NCBI RefSeq assembly: GCF_000975155.1
Contig: NZ_BBRG01000001.1
Coordinates: 1,460,024-1,524,023 of the forward strand
Origin: Demequina globuliformis
GTDB taxonomy: Bacteria > Actinomycetota > Actinomycetes > Actinomycetales > Demequinaceae
DNA: 64,000 nucleotides
Direction of reading: 5' to 3'
Within the stretch, counting starts at the first letter, position 1. Each line of letters begins with the position of its first letter. Shown here piece after piece: positions 1 to 8,189 of the stretch. The notes under the pieces were generated by a model that searched no databases, had not been told where the DNA came from, and saw only the letters and a program-made list of their open reading frames with translations. The translations under genes and the position numbers were made by a program.

Positions 1-498
1 GGTGGCATTCCCGCGCCTTTGGCCCTTGCCATGGTGGAGGCGGCACTGACGAGCGGCATGGACGTCGCGGGCGCGGTCATGGCGGTGGGTCGCGTGGTGG
101 GCGGGCCCGACGGCGAGGCGATGGAGCAGGCGGGTGCAGCGCTGGCCCGCGGGGCGCCGTGGGCCGAGGCGTGGGAACCTCCAGGCGCGCCCTTACGGCC
201 GCGACGCACCCGGACCCGCGCGCGAGCGCCTGGCGTGTGCAGGCAAGTCGAGCGTGCGCTGCGCGCGCCGTATCGGTGCGGCGCCTCCGCGCTACCGGCG
301 CTGCGTTCGGCCACCGAGTTGTCGTTACGCAATGCGCGGCGCGAGGCTCAACGTGCCGCGGGCCAGTTGGGCGTGACGCTCGCGCTTCCCCTCACGCTGT
401 GCTTGCTGCCCGCCTTCATTCTCGTGGGCATCGTCCCCATGGTTCTCGCGGTTCTGGCGACGGTCCAGATGCCGGATGTGCCCGGGGTTACTGGCTAG
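1..498 (+). CDS. TadC-like type II secretion F-domain protein, 5'-truncated
   Basis: The frame is open from the first base, so the N-terminus lies outside the window. About 165 residues remain and look like the C-terminal half of an actinobacterial TadC/GspF-domain membrane protein: an Ala-rich helical segment with the motif APWAEAW, an Arg-rich cytoplasmic stretch, and one long hydrophobic span close to the C-terminus. TadB and TadC form the inner-membrane platform that exports Flp pilin. The rest of the system (flp, tadE, TadE-like) resumes on the same strand at 4735, after four opposite-strand genes. The stop codon (496-498) overlaps the stop of the convergent gene. The family is fairly clear; calling it TadC rather than TadB rests on its position next to the pilin genes. 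Confidence 0.75.
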   Translation, partial: GGIPAPLALAMVEAALTSGMDVAGAVMAVGRVVGGPDGEAMEQAGAALARGAPWAEAWEPPGAPLRPRRTRTRARAPGVCRQVERALRAPYRCGASALPALRSATELSLRNARREAQRAAGQLGVTLALPLTLCLLPAFILVGIVPMVLAVLATVQMPDVPGVTG

Positions 499-1739
499 AA
501 GCGGGTGGGGAGGAGGTCAACGATCGTCGCATCGAGACCGAGGCTGAGGTCGTCCACGATGGGCACGAGCCGCCACTTGTCCGTCATGGTGCACGGGTGC
601 GACAGGCCCAGTTCGATGATGTCGCCCACGTCAACGGCCAGGCCCTCGCCACGGAGGAACGTGTGTTGATCGTTGAGGGCCTCGACTCGTGCGCGTCCGT
701 CGAGGCTCGTGACTGTGCCATCCGCTTTGAGCGCCCGGCGCACGGTCGGTAGGCCCTCGTCGTACGGGACATCTCGCTTGCCGGCGTCAAGCAAGGCGAG
801 GCCGGGTTCCGGAGTCGAGGTCACGCGCGCAAAGCCGCGGGCCGCCGGCCGCAGCCCACCCGGCACACGGGTGTGGTCGAACGGCGAGACCTCGAGATAG
901 TGGCCCTCATCGTGAAGCACGTATGCGCCGCACCGCACCACGCCGCGCAGGCCCACGTCGACCGCATGCTGGAGCCCCTCTGCCACGGCGTCGGGATACG
1001 CCGACCCGCCTGCGGTGACGATGAGTGGCTCCTGGCCTTCACGTGCCTCGACGGCGAGGCGCGTCAGATCAGCGACGTAGTCGCGCACGGTCGCAAGAGC
1101 GTCGGGGTGACGACCATGAGTGATGGCGCCCTCGTAGCCGGCGATTCCCGCCAGCCGCACTCCAGGGCTGCGCCGCACCAGCGCGATGAGTGCGCGCGCT
1201 GCATCCAGAGTGCGCGCGCCGGTACGGCCCTGCGGCCGACCCAGTTCCACGAGCACGGGCACCTCGACGCCACACGCCTGTCCGGCAGTGGCCATGATCG
1301 CTATCGCCTGAGCGTCATCTACCCAAGAGATGATCTCCGCGCCTGCCGCAATGCTGGCTGCGACCCACGCCGCAGCGTCCTTGCTCGCCACCTGATGAGC
1401 GAGCATCACCGTCCGAATCCCGGACTCGACCGCTACCCGGGCCTGCCATGGCGTGGCGACAGTGATACCCGTGGCCCCGGCGGCCAGCTGCCGGTGCCAC
1501 AGCGGCGGCGACATGGAGGTCTTGCCGTGTGGCATGAGTTCGAGGCCATGGTCCGCTACCCAACCAGCGAGAAAATCGATGTTGTGCTGGAGGGCTACGG
1601 AGTCGATCGCGAGCACAGGAGTCCAGCAGTCCCGCAGGCGCGGTGCGCGCGCGAGGGCCTGCGCCGCCGTGATGCCATGCGCCCACGGCGGCAGGGACTT
1701 GTCGGCGCCCAGCACGGTGTGGGGGTCAATGAGCGTCAC
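495..1739 (-). CDS. D-threonine aldolase / D-serine dehydratase-like PLP enzyme
   Basis: Fold-type III (alanine-racemase-like) PLP protein of 414 residues. The PLP lysine lies in the motif MPHGKTS near the N-terminus. The C-terminal part has the metal-binding signature of the D-serine-dehydratase/D-threonine-aldolase family: a His in NDQH and the SHPCT motif followed by DKW. Such enzymes cleave D-threonine-type beta-hydroxy amino acids or deaminate D-serine; the substrate cannot be read from sequence. The GTG at 1739 was chosen because it lies 13 bp after the ridA stop; the frame stays open upstream but would overlap ridA with low-complexity sequence. It is the last gene of a leftward operon with an N-acyl-D-amino-acid deacylase, an IclR regulator and RidA, which points to D-amino-acid catabolism. 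Confidence 0.85.
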   Translation of the reverse strand: MTLIDPHTVLGADKSLPPWAHGITAAQALARAPRLRDCWTPVLAIDSVALQHNIDFLAGWVADHGLELMPHGKTSMSPPLWHRQLAAGATGITVATPWQARVAVESGIRTVMLAHQVASKDAAAWVAASIAAGAEIISWVDDAQAIAIMATAGQACGVEVPVLVELGRPQGRTGARTLDAARALIALVRRSPGVRLAGIAGYEGAITHGRHPDALATVRDYVADLTRLAVEAREGQEPLIVTAGGSAYPDAVAEGLQHAVDVGLRGVVRCGAYVLHDEGHYLEVSPFDHTRVPGGLRPAARGFARVTSTPEPGLALLDAGKRDVPYDEGLPTVRRALKADGTVTSLDGRARVEALNDQHTFLRGEGLAVDVGDIIELGLSHPCTMTDKWRLVPIVDDLSLGLDATIVDLLPTRF

Positions 1740-1752
1740 GGCGGCGGACCAG

Positions 1753-2139
1753 CTACTTGTCGCCGATGTAGGCGACGACGTCGATCTCGACGAGGATGTT
1801 TGCGAGGTCAGAGCCCACGGTGGTGCGCACGGGGTAGGGCTCGTTGAAGCGTTCTCCGTATGCCCGGTTGTACTCGGCGAAGTCCCGGTCCAGACGCTCA
1901 AGGTGGGTCGTGACCTTCACGACGTCGTCAAGCGTGGCGCCGTGAGCTGCCAGGACGGCCTCAACGTTGGTGAGGACCTGGTGGGTCTGCTCATACACGC
2001 CGCCAGCCACGACCTCGCCAGTGGCGGGGTCCTGCGGGCCAAAACCCGCGGTGTAAAGGAAACCGCCGGCAACGACGCCGTGGCTGTACGGGCCAGCGGG
2101 CTTGGGGGCGTTCTCGATCAGCACGGCCTTCTTGGCCAT
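1753..2139 (-). CDS. ridA: RidA family 2-iminobutanoate/2-iminopropanoate deaminase
   Basis: 128 residues, the normal RidA length, with family features PAGPYSHG near the N-terminus and a C-terminal VEIDVVAY strand that carries the conserved Glu. RidA proteins hydrolyse reactive imine intermediates released by PLP dehydratases. That fits its place directly upstream of the PLP enzyme, which would release imines if it acts as a D-serine/D-threonine dehydratase. The ATG at 2139 has a strong Shine-Dalgarno (GGAGGACCCCT then ATG); a longer frame starting upstream lacks one. It is the third gene of the leftward operon. Confidence 0.9.
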   Translation of the reverse strand: MAKKAVLIENAPKPAGPYSHGVVAGGFLYTAGFGPQDPATGEVVAGGVYEQTHQVLTNVEAVLAAHGATLDDVVKVTTHLERLDRDFAEYNRAYGERFNEPYPVRTTVGSDLANILVEIDVVAYIGDK

Positions 2140-2173
2140 AGGGGTCCTCCTTAGGACGGTAGTGGGGGATGGT

Positions 2174-2902
2174 TTACAGCGTGGAGCCAATGCGCGCGGC
2201 AGCGGCGGTCAGAGCGGGACGGTGGCGTTGCAGGGCAGCGACGGCCTCGGCGTCCCTCCCCGTCGTGATCGACAGCGCGCCTACGACGCCGTGCGAGGCG
2301 ACGATGGGCACCGCGAGGCACGTGACGAAGGACTCGAACTCACCGTCGTCGATGGCCCAACCCTGGCGCGCGATGATCTCTAGTTGTTCGTCGAGTCGCC
2401 GGCGCGAGGTCAACGTCGTGGCCGTGTAGGCGCGCCAGGTGACGTCCGCAAGGATGCGGTCGCGCGCGTCGGGGCTCAGGCGGGACAGGATGGCCTTCCC
2501 GGATGCCGTGCAATACGGGATGACGGGGCGGCCCACCTGCGAGTACAGGCGGATTCCACGGGAGTCTTCGCGCTTGTCGACGTACACGATCGCGTGGTCC
2601 ATGAGCGCGGCAACGTGCACTGTCCCGCCCACCTTGGCGTGAAGCGCTTCGATGGTGGAGCGTGCAGCGTCGCGCACGTCGATCTGTTCGAGCGCCGCCT
2701 GTGCGAGCGAGATCAGTCGCATGCCTAGGCGGTAGTCGCCGTTGGCGCCGCGCCTGAGGAAGCCGGCCTCCTCGAGCGACTTGAGCTCGCGATACATGGT
2801 GGTGCGGTGAACACCGAACTCCTCGGCGAGGACGGAAATGGGGCGGGGGCCCTGGGAGATCTTCGCGAGGATCTCGGCGCCGCGCATCACGCTCTGGGTC
2901 AT
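2174..2902 (-). CDS. IclR family transcriptional regulator
   Basis: 242 residues with the two IclR domains: an N-terminal winged helix-turn-helix (about residues 5-65, including FGVHRTTMYRELKSLEEAGF) and a C-terminal effector-binding GAF-like domain (about 75-240) with the typical segments PYCTASGKAIL and GVVGALSI. The start ATG overlaps the stop of the deacylase gene by 4 bp (2899-2902), so the two are translationally coupled. As the second gene of a D-amino-acid operon it probably controls that operon in response to an amino-acid-derived ligand. Candidate operator palindromes lie upstream of the first gene (4508-4544). The role is inferred from context. Confidence 0.9.
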   Translation of the reverse strand: MTQSVMRGAEILAKISQGPRPISVLAEEFGVHRTTMYRELKSLEEAGFLRRGANGDYRLGMRLISLAQAALEQIDVRDAARSTIEALHAKVGGTVHVAALMDHAIVYVDKREDSRGIRLYSQVGRPVIPYCTASGKAILSRLSPDARDRILADVTWRAYTATTLTSRRRLDEQLEIIARQGWAIDDGEFESFVTCLAVPIVASHGVVGALSITTGRDAEAVAALQRHRPALTAAAARIGSTL

Positions 2903-4479
2903 CGTGCGGCCGCCGTTCTGCGCAGGCCGCGCCCTGGACGTTCTTGGGTCAGCGCCCCGCCAGCGAGCACGTGTGTGCCCGCGACAAAGACGTCGTCGAT
3001 GCCGGTGGCGAGCTGGCGCGGGCGGTCATAGGTCGCCTCGTCGCGCACGTGGGCGGGGGACACGATCGCGAGATCCGCGATCCACCCTGGTCGCACCGCG
3101 CCTCGATCTCCTAGGCCAAAGCGCGCCGCCGTGCGCCCGGACAGGTGCATCGCGGCGCCTGCCCACGTGAAGGAGCGACCCACAAAAGTCGTGAGCAAAC
3201 GCGCGAAGGCGCCAAAGGCGCGAGGGTGAGGGGAGCCGCCCAGGACAATCCCGTCGGAGCCCGCCAGGTACGCATCGTGGGAGAAGAGCTTTGCCAAGTC
3301 GGCATCGGGCCGTTGGTCACGTACCGCCATGACCGCGGACACCTCGAGCCGCAGTTCGATCAGCAGGTCGAGGACGGTGTTGACGACGGTCGAGCCCATC
3401 CGGCGCGCGACATCCTCGAGTGTGAGGCCTTCCGCCCACATCCAGTCCAGGTGGGGCGCGTGCGCGATCGTGATCATCGATGGCCACGCGGGCCCCAAGC
3501 TTGCCTTCTGCGCGACCTGGGGGAACCACTCGCTCATGAGGCGCTGTCGCTCGCGCGTGTCCTGGAGACGCGCTACGGCATCGTCGACGCTGAGCGCCGA
3601 GTACTCCGGCGGGAGCAGCGCCATCGCCAGGAGGGTGCAGCCGCGCGTGTAGGGGTACATGTCAAAGGTGACGTCGTGCCCCGCGGCGGTGAGGTCGCTC
3701 AGGAGGCGCCGGCCCTCCGCAGCGGGGAGGTGGAAGTGCGAGATGTGGCCGCGCACGCCGGTGCGCTCGAGGATGCGCGCCACCTCGCGGACGCCAAACT
3801 CGGAGTTGGCCTCATAGCCGCCACGCATGTGGGTCACGTACACGGCGCCGGCGGCTGCGACGGGCTCGCACAACCTGGCGATCTCCTCGGCGTCCGCAAA
3901 GAGTCCCGGCACGTAGTCGAGCCCCGTCGACAAGCCCAGGGCGCCATCGGCGAGGCCGTCCTTCACCATGCGCTTCATCTGCGTCAGCTGGCGCGCTGAG
4001 GCCCTGCCGGTGTCCATCCCCATCACCGCGTGGCGCACGTTGCCGGCGGGGACCAGAAGCCCCACGTTGACGGCTGTGGCGTTGTCGTAGGAGGCAAGCG
4101 CGTCGCGCACACGTGGCCCGGCAAGGGTGGGGTGGGGGCCGTTGATCGCGGCAAAGTACTGGCTTGCCCACCCAGTGTCGCCGGGAACGTAGGAGACGCC
4201 GTCTTGGCCGCAAATCACGCTCGTGATGCCCTGGCGCAGCATGGCGTGCTGGACGTCGGGGTCGAAGACGGCGCCTTCGAGGTGGGCGTGGGCGTCGATG
4301 AAGCCGGGCATGATGAGCCGGCCCGTGCAGTCGATCACGGTGTCTCTGGGGTGATCATCGACAGTGCCGACAATGGTGATGCGCTCGCCTTCGATCGCGA
4401 CGTCAGCGGCGCGTGTGCGTTGGCGTTGGCCGTCGACGACGGTTCCACCCCGTAAGACGGTGCGTCTGCTGTGTGCCAC
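2899..4479 (-). CDS. N-acyl-D-amino-acid deacylase (D-aminoacylase), amidohydrolase family
   Basis: 526 residues, close to the usual D-aminoacylase length. It has the amidohydrolase layout: an N-terminal beta-sandwich strand (LRGGTVVDG), the metal-binding PGFIDAHAHLEG motif at the start of the barrel, HMRGGY and GHISHFH segments with the barrel histidines, a C-terminal region with SDGIVLG supplying the conserved Asp, and a final beta-sandwich (RPGWIADLAI). These enzymes hydrolyse N-acyl-D-amino acids to free D-amino acids in the cytoplasm. The GTG at 4479 has a good ribosome site (GGGGGA); the frame runs on upstream to 5409 but there it is antisense to the pilin genes. It is the first gene of the leftward operon. 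Confidence 0.88.
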   Translation of the reverse strand: MAHSRRTVLRGGTVVDGQRQRTRAADVAIEGERITIVGTVDDHPRDTVIDCTGRLIMPGFIDAHAHLEGAVFDPDVQHAMLRQGITSVICGQDGVSYVPGDTGWASQYFAAINGPHPTLAGPRVRDALASYDNATAVNVGLLVPAGNVRHAVMGMDTGRASARQLTQMKRMVKDGLADGALGLSTGLDYVPGLFADAEEIARLCEPVAAAGAVYVTHMRGGYEANSEFGVREVARILERTGVRGHISHFHLPAAEGRRLLSDLTAAGHDVTFDMYPYTRGCTLLAMALLPPEYSALSVDDAVARLQDTRERQRLMSEWFPQVAQKASLGPAWPSMITIAHAPHLDWMWAEGLTLEDVARRMGSTVVNTVLDLLIELRLEVSAVMAVRDQRPDADLAKLFSHDAYLAGSDGIVLGGSPHPRAFGAFARLLTTFVGRSFTWAGAAMHLSGRTAARFGLGDRGAVRPGWIADLAIVSPAHVRDEATYDRPRQLATGIDDVFVAGTHVLAGGALTQERPGRGLRRTAAAR

Positions 4480-4507
4480 GTATCCCCCCGAGTAAGTCTC
4501 ACGCAGG

Positions 4508-4544
4508 TGTGCATCTATTGCACGCATTGTGCGTTCGTCGCACA
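4508..4544. promoter_or_regulatory. Inverted repeats upstream of the D-amino-acid operon, candidate IclR operator
   Basis: Two adjacent inverted repeats lie 29-65 bp upstream of the deacylase start codon. The first is GTGC-ATCTATT-GCAC (4509-4523). The second is TGTGCG-TTCGT-CGCACA (4528-4544), a perfect 6-bp arm pair. Their place ahead of an operon that encodes an IclR protein makes them candidate operators. No binding data exist; the assignment is inference. Confidence 0.4.
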
Positions 4545-4734
4545 GCGTCACCTTAGCCGCTTCGCGCAGGCCTGCAAACCGCGGGTCAGGCGCCGCAGCT
4601 GAGCGAAGCGACTCGTGTCCCGAGGCAACGCCCAGCACTGACCTCTTCCACAGATTGCCACGAGTGCGGCGCCGTTGCCGGCCCGCTCGATGAACCTGGA
4701 GGTGCCCGGACGTTCCGGGGCGAGAGGAGAGGAC

Positions 4735-4908
4735 ATGGACAGGTGGAGCAGGTGGAAGCGGTTCCGCGACGACGAGGGCATGGCGACCACGGAGTATGCG
4801 CTCGTGACGGTCGCAGCCGCGGCATTCGCGGGGTTGCTGATCGCGATCATCAAGTCGGAGGAGGTGCGTGGAATGCTGCTGGGGGTCATCCGCTCGGCAT
4901 TCGGCTGA
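4735..4908 (+). CDS. DUF4244/Flp-type pilin subunit
   Basis: 57-residue pilin-like protein. A short basic N-terminus is followed by GMATTEYAL, which matches the Flp prepilin processing region (G before M, with a Glu five residues into the mature form), then a single hydrophobic helix and a short C-terminus. Actinobacterial DUF4244 proteins have this form and sit between tadC and tadE. The ATG at 4735 was chosen for its GAGGAGAGGAC ribosome site. It would be the major subunit of a Flp/Tad-like surface fibre, cleaved by a prepilin peptidase not present in this window. Confidence 0.85.
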   Translation: MDRWSRWKRFRDDEGMATTEYALVTVAAAAFAGLLIAIIKSEEVRGMLLGVIRSAFG

Positions 4909-4937
4909 GCGGTGCAGGGGGCGGTGATCGTGGCTCG

Positions 4938-5234
4938 GTGACGGCAGAGTTTGCGCTGGTGCTGCCGGCAGTCGTCGTGGTGCTGGGCCTTGTCCTCGCG
5001 ACGGTGGCGTGGGCCGGCCACCACCTTCGAGCAGGTGACCTGGCTTCCCTCGCGGCGCGCACGGCCGCCGTGGAAGGGGACTCTGCGGCGCAGGCGGCCG
5101 TGGCCGGGGCAGATGCCAGGGCGAGTCTCGCGCTGTCGCGCTCGGGGACGTGGGTGACAGCGACGGTGAGCGTGGAGGCCGCGTCGTGGCTGCCGACTGC
5201 TCGGAACCAGGTGACGGCGCGTGTGGAGCCGTGA
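4938..5234 (+). CDS. TadE-like pseudopilin
   Basis: About 98 residues. The N-terminus (GSVTAEFALVLPAVVVVL) is the classic TadE motif, with a Glu near the start of a long hydrophobic helix, followed by a small extracytoplasmic part. TadE pseudopilins assist Flp pilus assembly. The start is uncertain: the GTG at 4938 is the only usual start codon near the motif, gives a very short leader and lacks a strong ribosome site, so translation is probably coupled to the pilin gene ending 29 bp upstream. A longer N-terminus with an unusual start codon cannot be excluded. Confidence 0.7.
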   Translation: MTAEFALVLPAVVVVLGLVLATVAWAGHHLRAGDLASLAARTAAVEGDSAAQAAVAGADARASLALSRSGTWVTATVSVEAASWLPTARNQVTARVEP

Positions 5235-5595
5235 ACGGGACAGGGCCGATGCCGGCTCGGCCGCCGTAGTCATGGTCGCCGTGATCTGTGTCGCACTCGC
5301 GGCCGCCTCCGTGGCATTGGCAGGCTCCCAGATGCTGATCGCACGATTCCATGCAAGAGTGGGAGCCGATCAGGCGGCGCTCGCGGGCGCGATGGTGGCC
5401 CGCGAGCACGCCGCCGCCGGAATGACCGATCCCGGCGCTGTCTGCGCGGAGGTCGTCACAGGTGCCACCTCCAACGACGCCACCGTGACCTCATGCACCG
5501 TGGACGGTGCCGTCGTCACCGTCCACACGGCCTCCGGGGAAGGTGTCGTGCGAGCGACGGCGTGGGCCGTGGCCGGCCCCGCAGACTCCGGGTGA
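5221..5595 (+). CDS. Rv3654c-like TadE family protein
   Basis: 124 residues. A short basic leader (DRADAGSAAV) is followed by a hydrophobic helix (about residues 15-38) and a small extracytoplasmic domain with two cysteines. This matches the second TadE-like protein usually found at the end of actinobacterial tad loci (Rv3654c type). The GTG start overlaps the tadE stop by 14 bp, so expression is coupled. The gene ends just before the convergent membrane-protein gene. Confidence 0.75.
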   Translation: MWSRERDRADAGSAAVVMVAVICVALAAASVALAGSQMLIARFHARVGADQAALAGAMVAREHAAAGMTDPGAVCAEVVTGATSNDATVTSCTVDGAVVTVHTASGEGVVRATAWAVAGPADSG

Positions 5596-5601
5596 GCGCC
5601 C

Positions 5602-7479
5602 TTACCGCGCGGTCACCGTCACCGTTCCCAGCGACGTCCACAGTTGCAAGTCCACCCACTCATACTCGCTCGTGGTGACTGGGTCGATCGCGACGCCGGG
5701 TTCGACGGCATCCGCCGTGTCGCCAAACGGGAGGAGGCTTGTCGCACCGTCCGCCTCGTCGAGCAAGCTGAGGTTGTCGGGAGCGGAGTCGTCCATGATC
5801 CGGACCTCCTCCTCGTAGTGCTGGTTCGAGACGGAGAGCCCGGACGAGGCCAGCAGGGTGTACGTCCCGGACTGGACGCCCTCGCCGCCTGACTCACCGT
5901 CGCAGCGCGTGACGTCCCGCCACAATGACGTGCCGGTCAGCGACGCTCCCGCTGCCAAGCTCTGGCTCTCAGGGGCAGGCCAGATGAGCGCTTCGGCCGC
6001 GCCATCTGCGCTGCGCGCGGTCGTGTCTCCGAGGTCCTGCGGATAGCCCTCAGCAACGACCCTGCCGTCCCTAACCAGGAACAACTGTGGTTCCGTGGAG
6101 CCCCAGTAGTCCTGGATGTCGTACTCAGAGACGTTGGTGAGGGTGGTGGTGATGGCGGGATTGCCATCGACGACGAACCCATAGCTGACGGACAGCGAAC
6201 GCGGCACGTCGACCTGCATGTCAAGCACATCCATGGTGGACGTCGTCGAAGGGAACGTCGCACCCTCCTGGCCTCCCCAGGTGCAGCCAAAGTACGCGTA
6301 CTCGCCGGTTGTCGCGTCGTTCATCACCCACCGGTGGGTCCCGGCGGCCATGTCCCATGCGCCAGACGCCTGGTCCGCGGCGAAGAGTTCGCGCACAATG
6401 TCCGGCGTCAGGGACCCTTCAGGTAGCGGCTTGGGTTCGAGCGGGTCGGGAAGCCCAGGCTCTGGCAACGGCGCAGGCTCGCCGGGCTCCGGCGCCGCAG
6501 TCGGCTGCGCAGGGCTGAGATACTGTCCAAAGGGGTCGTCGACCTTGTCCCCGTCGACGCTCAATGTGACGGGCCCACCGGCCACGCGCACCAGCTCGTG
6601 ACTGAGGTCGGTCCCCGGCAAGTCCTCCTCGACAGCGAGGTCCTCCGTGGGCACGCTGCTCGCGTCAGCCCCGGAGGCCGCCGCGCTAGGGGAGGGGGCC
6701 GGTGATGCGGAGGGCGCCGAATCAGGCGATTCGGGTGCCTCGGCGGGGTACGCGAGCGTATGCGCGAGGTAGACCTCGTAGTCGCCACCGGGCAAGGCGG
6801 CGCCATCCCAGCAGTTGACAGGCTGCAACCCAATCCATTGTTCAACCGAGCCGAACTCGGTGTCCGGGTCTAGGCGCTCGTACACCTCTCCGGCAGGCAG
6901 GGATGGCTCGTCGGCCGGCCCGTAGACCACGGGCGAGGGGTTCACGAGCCGGCCCACGACAAGCCCGTCCCACACAATCACGTAGTCAGCGGATGCCACC
7001 AGGTCGACCGGGCGCTTCGCCGTGATCGTTTCCGGCACCCAGTACTCGTTGCCATCGACCTCGATGTCTCCCACGCTGTACTCGACACCGGAGGCGTCGC
7101 CAAAGCTCCACGCGGGATCGTCGGCGGCAAATTCTGAGCCGCACATCCACTGCTCGGCCAGCATGGCATCCGCCCCTGAGCCTGCGAGTCCCTCATCGCG
7201 GTAGCCGTCGGCGGCGTCGCCTGCACTCGTATCCATCTGGGACTCTTCCGTCGCCTCGCTGCCGCTGGACTCCATGGCGCTATCGGTGTCTCCGGCACTT
7301 GTGGGAACGCCAATGCCCAATGCCACGACGGCTACGGCGCCCACGCCGACAAGCCCATTCGCGGCGCCGTGGAGCCTGCGGTTGCGGCGCACGGCACGTG
7401 CGGCCGCGGCGGTCGACACCGTGGCGTCCTCGATGGGTGCGTTTTCCGCTGCGCCCCGCATCGCGTCTGACAGCCTCAT
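5602..7479 (-). CDS. Single-pass membrane protein with large ectodomain, partner of the upstream sigma factor
   Basis: 625 residues. A cytoplasmic N-terminus of about 35 residues ending in an Arg-rich patch (RAVRRNRR) precedes one membrane helix (about 40-58), then an acidic ectodomain rich in Asp, Glu, Ser, Thr and Pro. Cysteines occur in widely spaced pairs, as expected for a secreted domain. A Pro-rich linker near the middle (PEPGEPAPLPEPG) separates two halves. Its ATG overlaps the sigma-factor stop by 4 bp. Two other sigma/ectodomain pairs (23223 and 25735) share this architecture. An anti-sigma or sensor role is plausible from the pairing, but no known zinc anti-sigma motif was seen. 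Not assigned to a family. Confidence 0.75.
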   Translation of the reverse strand: MRLSDAMRGAAENAPIEDATVSTAAAARAVRRNRRLHGAANGLVGVGAVAVVALGIGVPTSAGDTDSAMESSGSEATEESQMDTSAGDAADGYRDEGLAGSGADAMLAEQWMCGSEFAADDPAWSFGDASGVEYSVGDIEVDGNEYWVPETITAKRPVDLVASADYVIVWDGLVVGRLVNPSPVVYGPADEPSLPAGEVYERLDPDTEFGSVEQWIGLQPVNCWDGAALPGGDYEVYLAHTLAYPAEAPESPDSAPSASPAPSPSAAASGADASSVPTEDLAVEEDLPGTDLSHELVRVAGGPVTLSVDGDKVDDPFGQYLSPAQPTAAPEPGEPAPLPEPGLPDPLEPKPLPEGSLTPDIVRELFAADQASGAWDMAAGTHRWVMNDATTGEYAYFGCTWGGQEGATFPSTTSTMDVLDMQVDVPRSLSVSYGFVVDGNPAITTTLTNVSEYDIQDYWGSTEPQLFLVRDGRVVAEGYPQDLGDTTARSADGAAEALIWPAPESQSLAAGASLTGTSLWRDVTRCDGESGGEGVQSGTYTLLASSGLSVSNQHYEEEVRIMDDSAPDNLSLLDEADGATSLLPFGDTADAVEPGVAIDPVTTSEYEWVDLQLWTSLGTVTVTAR

Positions 7480-8021
7480 GACTGGCTCCTTTCCGTCACG
7501 TCAGCCGGGGCAGCCGTAGCGGCCTCGGCATCCTCCAGCGGTCCCAGGGCAAGCTGCAACTGGCCCATCGCGTCGCTGAGGTACCTCTTCACCGTGCCTT
7601 CCGCGATCCCCAGCTGGCGCGCAATCTGCGGCACCGTGAGGTCGTCGAAGAATCGCAACACCACGCATGCGCGCACCCGTGGAGGCAACGTCGCGAGTGC
7701 CTGCGAGATGTCGGAACCGGCCTCCACCTGGCCAAAGCCGTCGGGCATCACCGCGTCAGGACTGAACAGGTGTTGGACTCGCTTCCAGCGCTGTTGGCGC
7801 CGGTACTGGTCCACGAAGGAGGACGTGATGGCGCGTCGCACGTAGCCCTCAGCCTTCCCCGCCGTGAGCCCACGGCGTTCCCGGCTGAAGGTGCGCACCA
7901 GGGCGTCCTGGACAAGGTCCTGGGCCTGCACTGGGTCGCCGCACACCAGGTACGCGTAGGACAGCAGGGCGCGTTCGCGGTCGCGCACCAACTGTTCCAT
8001 CGTGTCCTGCCACGGGGCCAT
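7476..8021 (-). CDS. SigE-like ECF RNA polymerase sigma factor
   Basis: 181 residues with a sigma region 2 (about 10-75, with YLVCGDPVQAQDLVQDAL) and a region 4 helix-turn-helix (about 110-165, LTVPQIARQLGIAEGTVKRYL). This is the layout of actinobacterial SigE-family ECF factors. The ATG at 8021 has a clear ribosome site (GGAGGAAGTC); the frame is open farther upstream but lies antisense to the pyrophosphatase gene. It is co-transcribed with, and overlaps by ATGA, a membrane protein that may regulate it. Expression is divergent from the pyrophosphatase. Confidence 0.9.
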   Translation of the reverse strand: MAPWQDTMEQLVRDRERALLSYAYLVCGDPVQAQDLVQDALVRTFSRERRGLTAGKAEGYVRRAITSSFVDQYRRQQRWKRVQHLFSPDAVMPDGFGQVEAGSDISQALATLPPRVRACVVLRFFDDLTVPQIARQLGIAEGTVKRYLSDAMGQLQLALGPLEDAEAATAAPADVTERSQS

Positions 8022-8189
8022 GACTTCCTCCACACGCCATTGGGTTGGTCGGTTCACAGTGTCGACGCACAACTGGGCAGAAACGTTGGGTCCCACCCAG
8101 CCACGCGTCCCATGGTCCCCTAGAGTGGCGTCATACCCGGTAGGGGGCACAGCGTGGTGTCTCCCCGTGAGCGTCGTCAAGGAGGACGA

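Noticed and set aside
4480-5409. 310-codon upstream extension of the deacylase frame
   Set aside because: It runs antisense to the pilin and TadE genes, has a composition unlike a protein, and the GTG at 4479 has a proper ribosome site.
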